Shown one piece after another: positions 48,884 through 60,629 of a DNA stretch of 64,000 nt. The position numbers and the translations under genes are program-made. How positions within the stretch are numbered: position 1 is the stretch's first letter; each line of letters begins with the position of its first letter. The stretch spans positions 98,948,805-99,012,804 of the forward strand of contig NC_134541.1 in NCBI RefSeq assembly GCF_050624435.1. The letters are read 5' to 3'. The DNA is from Tenrec ecaudatus. Lineage: Eukaryota > Chordata > Mammalia > Afrosoricida > Tenrecidae. The notes under the pieces are model-generated. The model did no database searches. It was not told where the DNA came from and was given only the letters and a program-made list of their open reading frames with translations.

Positions 48884-49894
48884 ACAATAAGTGGTACCAA
48901 GATGAACTTGACCAAGATGAGGTCATAGTAGACATCAGAGTTCTGTCCTATTAGAAAGTGCTAAATGGAAGGTGACCAAATAACTTTTATGCCTTTTCAT
49001 CTTCCTGAATGCATTGTTGGTACATGGAACAATATAAACTAATATCCAAATTGGGGTCGGGTGGGACTTCGGGGAAAGAGGCATGTGTTTTGTCATCAGA
49101 TATGTACAGTTAAGGTCTTCACTTGTTTTATCTGATTATTTTTAGCTCTAAAGTGGGGATAAGGATAAGCACATCTCTAACTTTTGCAAACGTTCTTATT
49201 ATTAATGAATCAGTAAAGTTTATTTTAAATGAATTGAACAACTTCCCACTTGAGATTTCTATATATCGTACGTTAATCTCAGGTGCAACTCATCGTTCTG
49301 AGCTTCAGGTGAACTCTTAGGGAAGAACAGGATTAACCTTCACTTTGGGAGGGGAGGGGGGAATTTAGGGTTTATGCTGAGTAGCATAAGGGAAACCATT
49401 CTGAATCCAGAGAACAAAGCCCCTCAGTAGCTTCAATAAAGCTAATAAAGAGGAAAGGAAGGCGGTGAATAGAAAGGCAACCACTGATGAATCTGAACCA
49501 ATGAACTGAAGCTTAGTCTCCCTCTTTCCGAGGTAACTGATTTCAAGTCATAAGGCAGTCTATGCCCCCTCCTCATTCGCTCCATTTTTAACATAAGAAA
49601 ACCGTGCAACTGTGATCAAGTAAAGAAAGACTGATTTTATGAACTGATAAGGAAGTCTAATGGGCAGTTATACTTGTGATTCCACTTGACTGACAAGACT
49701 ATGAGAATGAGTGAGTTACTACCGCAGTAATGTAGTTTGTTCACATGACAGAGTACCACCAGTCATAGAGGGCTTCCAACATTCTGTGGAAAATGGAATT
49801 CTTCCATTAGCTTTCTGACACCCCCCCTTACATGAATTTACATCTTTTCTTAGGAAAATTATTTAACTTACCAGAATACTTTCAGCCTATGTTA
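48884..49894. other. Unique DNA right of the L1
   Basis: No gene recognised. It contains an AT-rich stretch and a short frame (49123-49320) without motifs. Confidence 0.4.
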
Positions 49895-50040
49895 TTAGTG
49901 TTGTTGTTGTTTTTAGGTGTTGTCTGTTTGTACAATTTTTAAAAATTTCCTGGTCCTGCCCCATTCTCACAATCACATCTACATTTGAGCCCATTGTCAC
50001 AGCCACGGTGCCAATCTAGCTCATCGCAAGTCTTCCTAAA
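49895..50040 (-). mobile_element. RTE LINE tail fragment
   Basis: Complement of the RTE tail: ctggtcctgccccattctca, gagcccattgtcacagccac. Fits the block seen at 50310-50370. Confidence 0.65.
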
Positions 50041-50061
50041 AATAATTGTTGCTGTTTTCAT

Positions 50062-50165
50062 TAAATGGCCAACCTTATTTGAACACTTACTATGTACTAG
50101 CCACCCAAGTCCAATAAGGTCTATTATTATCTTCATTTTACAGATAAAGAAAAGGAGACTTGAGG
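50062..50165 (-). mobile_element. MIR-like fragment
   Basis: gaacacttactatgtactag and ctattattatcttcatttta plus cagataaagaaaaggagact form the usual MIR complement. Confidence 0.7.
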
Positions 50166-50184
50166 GCGGGTTGTGTTCATCTGG

Positions 50185-51150
50185 ATACTCTAGAGAAGCA
50201 AAACGAATAAAATTAAAAATGTATATATTTGGTACTGTTGTCGTAAGGTGCCATTGATTTGGTTCTGACCCATAGCAACCTTATGCACAACAGCATGACA
50301 TACTGCTCGATCTTGTGCCATCCTCACCATTGTTCCTTGGCTTGAGCCCATTGTTGCAGCCACTGTTTGAATCCATCTTGTTGAGGGTCTTCCTCTTTTT
50401 AACCTCCTCGCTACCAGGTATGATGTCCTTTTCCAGGGACTGGTCTCTCCTGACAACATGTCCAAAGTATTTGAGATGAAGTCTCCAGCCTTCACTCTAA
50501 GGAGTACTCCAGTCGTACAGCTTCCAAGACAGATTTGGTTATCCTTTTAGAAGTCTATAGTACTTTCAATATTTTCCCCCAGCACCAGAATTCAAGCACA
50601 TTGATTCTTCTTCCGTCTTCCTCTTTGAATGTTCAACTTTCACATGGATATATTTAGACAAATATATATGAAGAAAATGGCTTACATATTGTACAAGTGG
50701 GCAAGTCCAAGTCTATGGGTCAGATGTTAAGATGGAGGCTTCTTTTGGTTCCCATAGCCATAGGGGCTGATGAATCAAAAATTGGCAGGAAGACAACACA
50801 CTGGTGGCTCCAAAGTGTGGAGACAAATGGCAGACCCCTGGTGATTCTGCAAGCTATACTAAGGCAGGCCAAAGCCAAATGGATCAAAAAGAAAGCAAGC
50901 CTCTCCACAGCGTACACTTATATTGAAAGCAGACCAACCCCAGGGGAAACTTTCTTTCAATTAATTGCATCAGGACTGTGACTCAAGGAAGGGTGTTGCT
51001 TTCCACCCTAATCTCCTAACAGCTGGTAAGCTGCTCAAAGCAGATTCAATTATGCATTTGATTGTATTGTGTTAGATGACATCATTGGGAATTACTAGGT
51101 CTCAATTGACAAACCATTGAAAATCCTATGGACAACCAAGTTGACACAAA
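50185..51150 (-). repeat. LTR-like repeat B, split by an RTE insertion
   Basis: The left part (actctagagaagcaaaacga) carries a version of the shared terminal motif. The right part (50656-51150) continues aagaaaatggcttacatatt, gtgggcaagtccaagtctat. The RTE at 50231-50647 interrupts it with an 8-bp duplication. The family name is unknown to me. Confidence 0.55.
50231..50647 (-). mobile_element. RTE LINE 3' end, nested
   Basis: The minus-strand copy ends in the natural tail (ggtgccattgatttggttct on plus). The 8-bp atatattt flanks it at 50223-50230 and 50648-50655. It is 5'-truncated at about 410 bp. The RTE blocks gaggaagaccctcaacaaga and acatgttgtcaggagagacc (minus) are well kept, so it is fairly young. 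Confidence 0.85.
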
Positions 51151-51164
51151 ACATGAATGATCAC

Positions 51165-51300
51165 AGGGCCTAGTTGCCTAAGAGTCATATCTGACTCATG
51201 GTGACTCTGAGTGTGTCAGATTTCGACATGGATGATTATTGTTAGAAGTAAAACACCACTGGGTGAACCTGAGGCCTCAACCTTTTGGTTAGCACCATGT
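51165..51300 (-). mobile_element. AfroSINE, gapped
   Basis: Tail complement gagtcatatctgactcatgg, then aggcctcaaccttttggtta. The centre is deleted. Confidence 0.65.
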
Positions 51301-51477
51301 GTAGTAGACATGTGCAGCACCCTGCACACTCCTTAGACTCAACCTGAGTTGGGAAGTAAATGGAGAAACAGAATTTGAATTTTTCCCCATGTAGAATCCT
51401 GGAAAAATGAAATGAGGGAGGGTTTAAATGCCAGAGCATGTGATGCTGACACAAAGTAGGCTTTCAATAAACACCCT

Positions 51478-51590
51478 GTTGCCATTGAGGTGATTTCAGC
51501 TCCTGGCGACCCTACAGGACAGAGCCGAACCCTCAGAGCAGCGGGTGGGGGAAGCTGGGCGCTTCGCCACTGTGCTACGTGGGCTCTTTC
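51478..51590 (-). mobile_element. AfroSINE, gapped
   Basis: gttgccattgaggtgatttc, gcgaccctacaggacagagc, cttcgccactgtgctacgtg. Confidence 0.7.
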
Positions 51591-51654
51591 TCCTTGGTCG
51601 GTACTCTTCCTCTCCTCATGGCAAGCTCTGAAAACAAGGGGTCCAATCCCTTGC

Positions 51655-52238
51655 AGAGGAGTTGTGGGGAGGAGTTGAGTCACTCAGGGTGCAGTGCAGT
51701 AATAATGAAACTCACAACCTTCCTCTAGCTCTTAAATGCTTCCTCCCCCCAACTATCATGATCCCAATTCTACTTTGGAAACCTGGTTAGACCAGAGGAT
51801 GCACAGCGGTACAGTTGGTATCTAGAAACACAGGGAATCTAGGACAGATGAACCCCCTCAGGACCAAGGGTGAGAGTGGTGATACCAGGAGGGAAGTGGG
51901 GATACAAAGGGGGAACCAATTTTTGGGGATCTACATACAGCCACCTCTCTGGGGGATGGGAAACAGGAAAGTGGGTGAAGGGAGATGCCTGGTAGTGTAA
52001 GATAAGATAAAATAATAATTTGTAAATTATTAAGGGTTCATGAGGGAGAGGGAAGTGGGGAGAGAGGGGGAGGGAAAAAGAAAAATGAGCAACTGATTCC
52101 AGGAACCCAAGCGGAAGGCAAATTTTGAGAATGATGAGGGCAATGAATGTATGTGTGCCTTACACAATTGATGTATGTATGGACTGTGATAAGAGTTGTA
52201 TGAGCCCCAATAAAATGATTTGAATTTTAAAAAAGTGA
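51655..52238 (+). mobile_element. L1 3' end, 5'-truncated
   Basis: Shares cactcagggtgcagtgcagt, actatcatgatcccaattct and the end gagccccaataaaatgattt with the 3'UTR of the 10-kb L1. No ORF and no clear TSD. Confidence 0.85.
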
Positions 52239-52289
52239 TCCAAAGAGTGAGGTGCCATAGCTAGAAAGTCAGGTTTGAATACTAAAGAG

Positions 52290-53110
52290 ACAATTCATAA
52301 ATTTATTTAGAAAATGAAGGAAACTTTCAGGATATTTTAGGATATCTAGATATTTCAGGATATCTGAGGACAAAATGCTTCTGAGCCAAGCCATGATATT
52401 TTCAATTGTCGCAAGTGCAGGTAAAAGCTGGATAATGAATAAGGAAGACTGGAGAAGAATTGATTCCTTTGAATTATCTTTCTGATGGAGAATATTGAAT
52501 ATGTCATTGGGATAGGTTTGTTGTGCCAACGTGGCCAATGAACACGTGAGATTAGTTGAAGGGTGGAGAGAGAAATGGCTCGGTGAGCCTTGCCTCTTCT
52601 CTTCCTCTTTGATCATCGGACCAGTGTGCAGCTGCCTTGCTTGTTCTGTGCCTCCATTTGCAAGCTGCACTATCTGTGGGACATCTAACCTGTGGACTGT
52701 GTCGCTGTAACTTGAGGTTCCTTCAAGACCTGCTTCGCCGCGCTACTGGAATGTACATCTCTTGAGTTGGGGACTGTCAGACCCTGTCATCTGGTCTGCC
52801 TTGCTGTTTGGGGCTTGTGGCTAGATAGCTTGAATTGCTCCATGGAGGACTACCCAGCAGCTCTAAATACTTGAAGGAATGCCAGTGTACTAGCTGTCTC
52901 ACAGAATTGAGTTGTGCTGAGCCATTTGACCTGCTTTATAGATTAATTAACTTTATTTGTTATATTATTTATCTATATAAATATGTGCATAATTCTTAGT
53001 GTCATGGTTTTGTTTCTCTAGAGAACCCTGTCTAACAACCATGGACTGTCAAAAGGATGAACAACTCTGACTTTGGAATGCTCCTTAGTAGTAAAGATGG
53101 CAAGACTGTC
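52290..53110 (+). mobile_element. RTE LINE split by an LTR-like repeat
   Basis: The left half (52370-52501) holds agccatgatattttcaattg and gaatattgaat. The right half (53038-53110) resumes with accatggactgtcaaaagga, exactly the next RTE bases. Removing 52502-53037 almost restores the RTE order. Confidence 0.8.
52502..53037 (+). repeat. Solo-LTR-like repeat, family C
   Basis: Begins tgtcattgggataggtttgt and ends gtttctctagagaaccctgt then ctaaca, so it has TG...CA ends and is 536 bp long. A TATA-like stretch and A/T-rich sequence precede the end. No 4-6 bp TSD is evident. The end matches the repeat at 1-356. Confidence 0.6.
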
Positions 53111-53489
53111 TGCCGGATGGTCCCTAACAACAGCAGCATGTTGGCCCCTGTGTGATGTTTTACCTGGATGGTCTTGTATGGTCTTCACAGATGTTATATG
53201 AGGCTAGTACAGGTATCACTATCCTTCCTGCGAGACTTATGGCGGTAGCGCTTACCTTCTCCAGGTACACCCAGCCAGGGTGGGCCACAGAGACCGACTT
53301 CCAGTCTGAGTTCAACTTCTAACCACTGACGCCACTGCCTCCTCCTAGCTCTTACCCCACACAGCTTTTCAGCAGCATGTCTGCCTTCGGTCCTGAAGCC
53401 AGGTTTGGGCTTGCTGCCAGCATTGTCATCGTAATCCAAGGAGGTTCTGCCCACTCAGGGATTCAGCATTCCATTGAAAGGCACCATCC
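53111..53489. other. Unique, GC-richer DNA
   Basis: No gene recognised. An 86-codon frame on the minus strand (53194-53454) is arginine-rich and resembles no known protein. Confidence 0.4.
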
Positions 53490-53800
53490 CAAGTTCAAGG
53501 CAGGTTATGCAAATATTTCGCTTGCACTTTCCATTCTATAATTACCCTCCTGCTACTGCCTGATTTCAACCCACAGCTCATGAGATCCAGTTTGGAGCTG
53601 AGGAGGGCCCAGGGCATGAAATCCTGGAAATCCTAGGAGAAATCCCCTTTCCACCCAGGTTTGCAACAATTAAAGCTTGGATAATGAATTGCTCATCAGT
53701 TCTGCAGGCAATGCAAGTGATTGCCTCTGTAGGTAGCAATCATGTGGCGCAATTGCCACAATTATCAATCCCCTTCAGGATGATTGGGAGTGCGCGATAG
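53490..53800. other. Candidate conserved noncoding element
   Basis: Repeat-free block with an octamer-like tatgcaaat (53506), ttctataattaccct, aacaattaaagc, gataatgaattgc and cacaattatcaatc. Clustering of homeodomain-type sites without any repeat resembles developmental enhancers. Inference only. Confidence 0.35.
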
Positions 53801-53954
53801 GAAGTTGAAGAGTAGATTTTCCATGAAGGCACTAATATTAGAAACTCACCAGTGAGGAAAGATGCCTTGCCTCTGACAAAGGCTTCTTAGCAAGTGAACA
53901 GTGGTTGGAAAACACATGACATTTCTAAGACAGTTTCTTTATAGAGTCTAATGC

Positions 53955-54040
53955 AGTGAATGTTGTAGGCCTGTACTGTGTTTTTTTCTGTTGTGCGTAA
54001 GGCTGCTATGGTTAGAACCGACTCTAACAACAACAACAAC
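53955..54040 (+). mobile_element. RTE LINE tail with (AAC)n
   Basis: ttttctgttgtgcgtaaggc, tgctatggttagaaccgact, then ctaacaacaacaacaac. Confidence 0.75.
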
Positions 54041-54044
54041 AACG

Positions 54045-54210
54045 CAGTGGTGAATGGCTATGGGCAGTTCAAACCCACCCAGCAGGTCTGCTGGAGCAAG
54101 ACCTAACCCCACAAAGATTACAGCCTATAAAACCCCATGGAACTGTTCTACTGTGTCACACAGAGTGATGAGTTTGAATCAACTCAAATGCTTCTAGCAC
54201 TAACAATACA
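54045..54210 (+). mobile_element. AfroSINE inserted in the preceding AAC run
   Basis: cagtggtgaatggctatggg, cagttcaaacccacccagca, tcacacagagtgatgagttt. It starts directly after the RTE tail. Confidence 0.8.
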
Positions 54211-54294
54211 CCCCCCAAAGACTAGATGGCTGAATTCTATTATGGACTTTATTTTTTTTCTTCACTATTTCCATCCATTAGGAAGCTGGCACAC

Positions 54295-54807
54295 TGTTAG
54301 TCTGGGTAGACTAGAGAAACAATTCATAGACACATGTGTATTAAAAAGAGCTTTATATATAAGAGCAGTTGAATATCGAGAAAACATCCCAGTGCAGTCC
54401 AGATCAAGTCCATAATTGATATTAGCTCAGATGTCCAACACCAATCAATAAAGCCCTCTTCAGACTACAGGCCAGTGGGTGGAAGTTTTATAGGTCCAGT
54501 GGCATTGTAAGTATCTCAGAGCTGTCAGGGGTCTCCACGTGGCTTCTTCAGCTCCATGTTTCTGGCTTCATCAGGGTAGGTCCATGTGGCTTCTCCTCAG
54601 GGATGTCTTGCATGGAATGAGCCGAGAGTTTGTGTGTCTCCCACCACCAAGGATGAAATACTGGGGGGTTTCCAGACCCTCAGGGGAAGGCCACGCCCAC
54701 ACAGAGGCCTCATTGGCTATGACCTGATTGACAGACTAGACTCCACCCCTTCACTCTTAATCCTCTGGTGTCACGTCCAGAATTGACACCAGATTATGTA
54801 ACTACCA
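54295..54807 (-). repeat. Solo-LTR-like repeat, family A, with TSD
   Basis: On plus it opens TGttagtctgggtagactag and closes gattatgtaactaccaCA. A 5-bp cacac is present immediately on both sides (54290-54294, 54808-54812), although the right copy lies in a CA run. TG...CA ends and a 5-bp duplication are typical of ERV LTRs. No internal region. Confidence 0.65.
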
Positions 54808-55011
54808 CACACACACACATATCTGACACAAATTGTGGGTAACCTGTAATGCTGGTGATTATATTATTAGTACACTCTTTCCCCCCTGGAATAATAACTT
54901 AGCTCCATGCATGAAAAGCTTTAAAGTGTTGTTGTATTCTCATTGTCCTTGATACTCCTCTGCTGGAAGTTTATTCTATGGGAAGGGACCATTTTCTTTG
55001 GGAAACAACAA

Positions 55012-55105
55012 ACCCAAACTACCCGTTGTCATTGAATTGATTCACACCAAACCTTACAGAACTCGGTTCTACTTTGTAACTCCTGGGGTCACCATGAAAG
55101 GGATG
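55012..55105 (-). mobile_element. AfroSINE tail half
   Basis: gttgtcattgaattgattca then tactttgtaactcctggggt. Confidence 0.6.
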
Positions 55106-55144
55106 GTGTGGGCAGGGGGGGGGGCGCAGTTAAATAGGCAAAGA

Positions 55145-55380
55145 TTTAAATGCTCAGTGTTATTTCTAATAGCAAACTATTACAAAGTACTCCAAAGCCC
55201 AATAATAGAATAGTTAAATAAATTATGGTTCATTAAATGTTGATATGTTAAACAGTCATTAAAATAATGTTTTAAAGAGTAGTTAATAGCAATGGGAAAA
55301 TGTTCATTATAGAAATTCAAGTGGAAAAATAAACATGATCAAAGTTGAATAGTAAGAGTAGGTATAATGTAATTTATTAT
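55145..55380 (+). mobile_element. Old L1 3' region (L1M type)
   Basis: aatagttaaataaattatgg, ttcattaaatgttgatatgt and agtcattaaaataatgtttt follow the order of old L1 ORF2-end sequence. No tail. Confidence 0.6.
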
Positions 55381-55604
55381 GTATCCATTGTGTAACCCTG
55401 AAAGATAGGTAGTTTTATTCCCAAATTACAGAAAAGGAATGGAAGGCACAGGGAACTAGACGAAAATGGGAGAGGAGAAAGGAAGGGTGGGAAGAGGAGG
55501 GAAGATATGGAGGGAGGGAGATTATTGACAATGATGACCACCAATTCCAGGACAGCAATCATAAATAGCCGATGTATATCATTCTGTCATTGACAAATCA
55601 TGTT

Positions 55605-55748
55605 CCAGAAACCCCCAAACCAGGAATCACCTGAGTTTCTTATTGAAAACCAAGATTCTTGGATGAAGCTGGGGAAGGATCCTGTATTTGGAACAAGAGC
55701 TTCAGTGATTCTTCTGTACAGCAACCTCAGGGAACCACGGCCCTAGGA
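55605..55748 (+). mobile_element. MER5A-like hAT fragment
   Basis: ccaggaatcacctgagtttc, ttcttggatgaagctgggga and cagtgattcttctgtacagc follow MER5A order. Confidence 0.55.
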
Positions 55749-56044
55749 GAGTCAAGCACAGCCCACTGCTAACGAGTTCATTCTGACCCTTGTCCACCAC
55801 CTTTCACAAAGTAAAACAATAATCTGTTCACAACACTAATTAGGGAAGCAGATGGCCAGGCCTCTCTTCCACAGCATCAGTGATTCACCAAACTTTGGGT
55901 TAGTAGACAAATGTGAAATGTTTGTGCCACTCAGAGGCCTCTACTCTAGAGGAACCAACTACTAAAAGGAGGGAACACTTAACCCAAAACTTAACCAACA
56001 GGTAAGAGGAGCCACGATTCCTCTAATCATACCAGGTCAGCAGC

Positions 56045-56200
56045 TCACAACAGGGCTGCTGGCTCTGCCCCTTCCCACTTGGGTAACCTTGACTTTGGGT
56101 AAGTCACTTCCTCTCTCAGAGTCTTATGGTTCTCATCTCTGAAATAGGAATAACAATAATCATAGCAGTAACAATCATTATTATAATTAATGCTGCTGGA
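56045..56200 (+). mobile_element. MIR
   Basis: aaccttgactttgggtaagt, cttcctctctcagagtctta, tctctgaaataggaataaca. Confidence 0.75.
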
Positions 56201-56489
56201 CCTACCATATAGGATGGCAGCCACTAACATCTTTGAAATGGATGACTGCAATGAGTGATCTCTTACGCTAGCTATTTGAAATGGCATATCACATTTTAAA
56301 GATCAATATTCCCTTTCCCATAACCTCTGACATATCATCTATAGCCCCTTTCCTCACTCAGGAACCCTGCCCTCTTATTTTCTGTTTAAATATACCAGTT
56401 ATACTCCCACCACAAAACCTTTGAATTATCTGTTCCCTTTGCTCCATACCCACAGATCTCATTCCAAATGTTAAGGTTAAAAGGTACTA

Positions 56490-56690
56490 CACAGCAGATT
56501 CAACGATGGACCAATTATCAGAAGATGGCATAAGACTGGGAAACGTTTTGTTCTGCAACATAATAGGTGTTCAATATATAGCTGAAAGCACATGTGGGTC
56601 TAAGAATGATGTGGAGGTATCTTCTGACCACTGCCTTCACAAATCACAATTCAGAGTTGACGCCATGGCAACTAACAACTGAAACCACAA
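56490..56690 (+). mobile_element. RTE/AfroSINE tail traces
   Basis: Weak matches only: gggaaacgttttgttctgca and, at the end, gagttgacgccatggcaact plus aacaactgaa. An unrelated insertion lies between. Confidence 0.35.
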
Positions 56691-56926
56691 ATCCCATCAC
56701 ATTTTTGTGCTCAAAGCTACCTTGACCCTGAAACTGTGATATTTAAAATTGCAACCCCAGTCCTCCTCACCACACCCACAACTTCCTCTTCCCTACTTTC
56801 CATTATACTTGGCTTCTCGAAGCATACTGTATCCTTTACCTTTTTATTATCCTTATTAGATTTTTAAAAATCTTCTCACCCAATTCCAGTCGTTGAGCTG
56901 TTAGCAGCACAGAGAAAAAGGATCTT

Positions 56927-56960
56927 TGTTTGTTGTTGTTGTTGTTGCTGCTGCTGCTGC
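56927..56960. repeat. (GTT)n(GCT)n microsatellite
   Basis: About six gtt units pass directly into five gct/gcg units. Confidence 0.9.
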
Positions 56961-57699
56961 GGTTCACTGGCATCCCCAAGCACCTATACCAGGTCCTGAC
57001 GCATAATAGGTGCTCACTGTCTAGTTGAATGAATGCATGGGTGTAGGAATGGTACGAGACAGCATCTAGCCTCCCCATCTCTAAGGAGAGAACCAAACTC
57101 ATTATGCGATTGCCAGTTCCCAGGGCAAAGGTCAGCTATACCTCTACCCCCCAACCTTATTTACCAATTCTGACACCAACCATCGTCCCCACAGCACCCT
57201 CTACTTCTCTGCTGGGTCCATTAATTCATGGCAGTGGCCCCACAGAATTCGTATACTAGACTCATATTTATGAGATTTACTAGGAAAGCCAACAGAATCA
57301 GAAATGCACAGGATAGAGTTATTCCAGTGTGGAATGCCTCCTTTTAATCATGCCCAAAGGGACACCTCTCTGGTCCTTGCCTTCTCAGGCACATAGTCCT
57401 TTGGCAGCTACCCTGCTCTGTTGCACAGCAGGGTGTGTAACTTTTGGGGTGGCTATCTCCTGATGAATGTCCCAAAGACAGTCACTCCACAAGTGAGACG
57501 CTGCCTGAAGAGATCAGTTTGACTCCCTTGGCGGCCCTGAGCTCTGCTGTTCTGCTTCACGCTTGGGATGCTGGTTCTGTTGTTTCTGCTCTTCTCCCAG
57601 TTTTCCGGAGTCACAGATCTCTATCTCCTGCATTGAGGAGGTTGAGCATTTGGGGATCTTGGAATCAAAGGCTATGCTCCATTCCTGGGTCTTTCTTTT
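56961..57699. other. Unique DNA, no gene recognised
   Basis: Traces of an old SINE/LINE phrase (gcataataggtgctcactgt) at 57000. A 128-codon plus frame (57444-57830) runs into L1 sequence and is not protein-like. Confidence 0.4.
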
Positions 57700-59860
57700 T
57701 TTTCTCTTTAGCACTTTATTTTTATTTTTTAAATCATTTTATTGGAGGCTCGTACAATGCTTATCACAATCCATACATTCATCCATGGGTCAAGCACATA
57801 TGTACATTTGTTGCCCTCATCATTCTCTAAACATTTGCCTTCTATTTGAGCCCTTAATATCGGCTCCTCATTTCCCCCCCCCTACACACTCCCTCCTCCC
57901 TCATGAACCCTTCATAATCCATAAATTATTATTATTTTGTCATATGTTACACTGTCCAACATCTCCCACTGCCCTCTTCTCTGCTGTCCATCACCCAGGG
58001 AGGAGACCATACGTAGATTCTTGTAATTGGTTCCCCCTTTCCATCCCACATTCCCTCCACCCTCCAGGTATCGCCACTCTCACCACTGGTCCTGAAGGAG
58101 TCATCTGTCCTGGATTCCCTGTGTTTCCAGTTGCTATCTGTACCCATGTACATCCTCTGGTCTAGCCAAGTTTGTAGGGTAGAACTGGGATCATGATAGT
58201 GGTGGGGAGGAAGAATTTAAGAACTAGAGGAAAGTTATATGTTTCATCGTTGCTACCCTGCACTCTGACAGGCTCATCTCCTCCCCATGACCCTTCAGTA
58301 AGGGGGTGTCCAGTTGCCTACCGATGGGCTTTGGGTCTCCACTCTGCACTCACATACATTTACAATGATATGATTTTTTCTTCTTTGATGCTTGATACCT
58401 GATCCCTTCCACACTTTGTGATCATATAGGCTGGTGTGCTTCTTCCATGTGGCCTTTGTTGCTTCTGAGCTAGATGACCGCTTGTTTATCTTTAAGCCTG
58501 TAAGACCCCAGATGCTATATCTCTTGATAGCCTGGCACCATCAGCTTTCTTCACGACATTTGCTTATGCACACGTTTGTCTTCAGTGATCGTATTGGGAA
58601 GGTGGGCACCCACTGATATGATTTTCAGTTATTTGATGTCTGATAACTGGTTCCTTCTACACCTTGTGGTCAGACAGGCTGGTGTGTTTCTCCCATCTTA
58701 TGATAGCCAGGCACCATCAGCTTTCTTCATCACATTTGCTTATGAACACATTTTTCTTCAGCTATTGTGTCGGGAAGGTGTGCATCATGGGATGCCAATT
58801 TAATAGAACAACATGTTCTTCCATTGAGTAAGTACTTGAGTGGAGGCCCAATGTCTGTCTGCTGCCTTAATACTAAACCTATAAATATATGCATGTAGAT
58901 CTATTTCTCCACCCTCCTATATAAACATATTTACATATGTACATGCCAGTATTTAGACCTCTATAAATACCCTTTGTCAGCTAGTTCTTTCATCTATTTC
59001 CTTTTACTTTCCTCTTGTCCCACTATGATACATAGCCTGCATTTGTGTTTCAATAATTTCTCTTGGTTACATTGCCCTTGCTGAATTCCTACCAGGCCTC
59101 TCACATCCTCCTTGCCACTAATTGTGGATCACTTGTTGTGCCCCTGTCCCTGGGTTGGTCAGCACCACCTCCTTACCCCCGCCTCCCCTTCCATGTCCCC
59201 CTGGAACCATTGGTCCCGTTGTTTTCTCTTCCAGACTATTCATCCAGTCTATCTTATCTAGATAGATCTGTAGATATAATGATATGAATATGCACCAAAA
59301 ACCAAGCCGTAGCAAGATAGGCGATGAATGGGAACACAGCGATGACAACAAAAAAGAAAACCAATGACCCATAGAAGAATAAATTAATTAAAAGAAAAAA
59401 ATTTAAAAGAAAAACCTGTAAATAGATCAAGGTCTGATTTTATCTCTAGGCATGTCATTCAGTCAGGTCTGATGGGGTGCCACACACTGGCCCCAGAGTC
59501 TGTCCTCTGTACTCCCTTGGGGGCTCCCTTCTCTGCTCCCACGGTTGCTCTGCTGCGCGCCTTTAGTGGTTTGCCTCGGTGTCATGGGGTCAGTCCAGGC
59601 CAGTCCCGACACTGAGTCTCCAGTGTGTCCCCCTTAGGGCCCTGGGTCAGCAAGGGACTGTGAGTCTCGTAGTGGGATCAGCTATATTGTCCTCTCTGTG
59701 CATTGGCTGTTCAGCGCAGGGATATCGTCCTCTAGGCCTGGTGGGCCAGAATGTGCTCCACTCTCTCTTCCTCCCCCTTCATTTGCTCCCATTTGCTCTG
59801 ATCAGACATGTCCCCCTCCCCTAGCTGCAGCTTCAGTGCTGTCCTCTAAAGTAAATTTTT
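57700..59860 (-). mobile_element. 5'-truncated L1 (3'UTR)
   Basis: Opens with a T-rich run and aaatcattttattggaggct. It matches 15581-17658 throughout, including the tandem 3'UTR module (58430-58610, second copy from 58670, partly deleted). It extends a little further upstream than that copy, to about 59860. No ORF; TSD not resolved. Confidence 0.88.
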
Positions 59861-60625
59861 CTGAGGGGAGAGGCCATTCCTGGTTCTTATATCTTTATGG
59901 TAATGAGGTCCCCTTTCCCCTTTTTCTGATCTTGAAATGGCTCATTTTAATCCAAGCTAGATGGCAACATGGCCAATCCCCACTTTGGAGTTCCATATAC
60001 TCTAGTCACATGACCCTACCCAGTCATTTGGTAGGACTTACTAAGACTAGGGATAGAAAAGCCATATCACGTAATTCACTGCACCACGGCAGATGAATGA
60101 ATCCAAGGGAACAATAAATTATTCTTTCATTCACTGGAGAGATGTACAGTTATTAATATACAAAGCTTTGAATATCCAGATCTTTACTTATAGGCTTGCC
60201 TCTCGTTTTTCTGGGACCCAGCGAATTGTCCCAGGAATCCCCTGGCAATTTCCCACATCATTCTTCATAAAAGCTTTAATGGCTTTGAAGGGGACCTAGA
60301 TTTATTTATAGACAACTTGGAGTATTTAAGAGCTAGCTAGTGGATAAGATGTTCTTTGTCATGAGGTTCCTAAAACCACCACCACCAAGCCCCAGCATGC
60401 CTCTGGAAAAGGTAAGTCAGGCATCTTCGCCTGCACCAGAGTTTTCTGCAAAGAAGCTGGACCTGGGTCATAGTGTACTACCTTAGGACAACTTGACATG
60501 TCAGCCCAATCTCAACTGAAGAGCCTCTTGACCCAAGTCTAACACAGTTCCCCAAGTCACTTAACCATTCTGAACCTCTCTGCATTTTCCAGGTCTCCCA
60601 AGAACCCTAGATGCTGGCACACTCT
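59861..60625. other. Unique DNA, with a candidate conserved block at 60060-60400
   Basis: No repeats recognised. The block at 60100-60330 has tttaatggctttgaagggga and gatttatttatagacaactt in a low-repeat context and might be conserved. I see no coding evidence. Confidence 0.3.
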
Positions 60626-60629
60626 CACT

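Noticed and set aside
52502..53037. Five-base TSD for the family C LTR-like repeat
   Set aside because: The flanks are gaata and accat, which do not match. The host sequence instead reads through almost without duplication.
57444..58165. 128- and 200-codon frames
   Set aside because: They run from unique DNA into L1 3'UTR sequence, and composition changes at the boundary. Chance frames.
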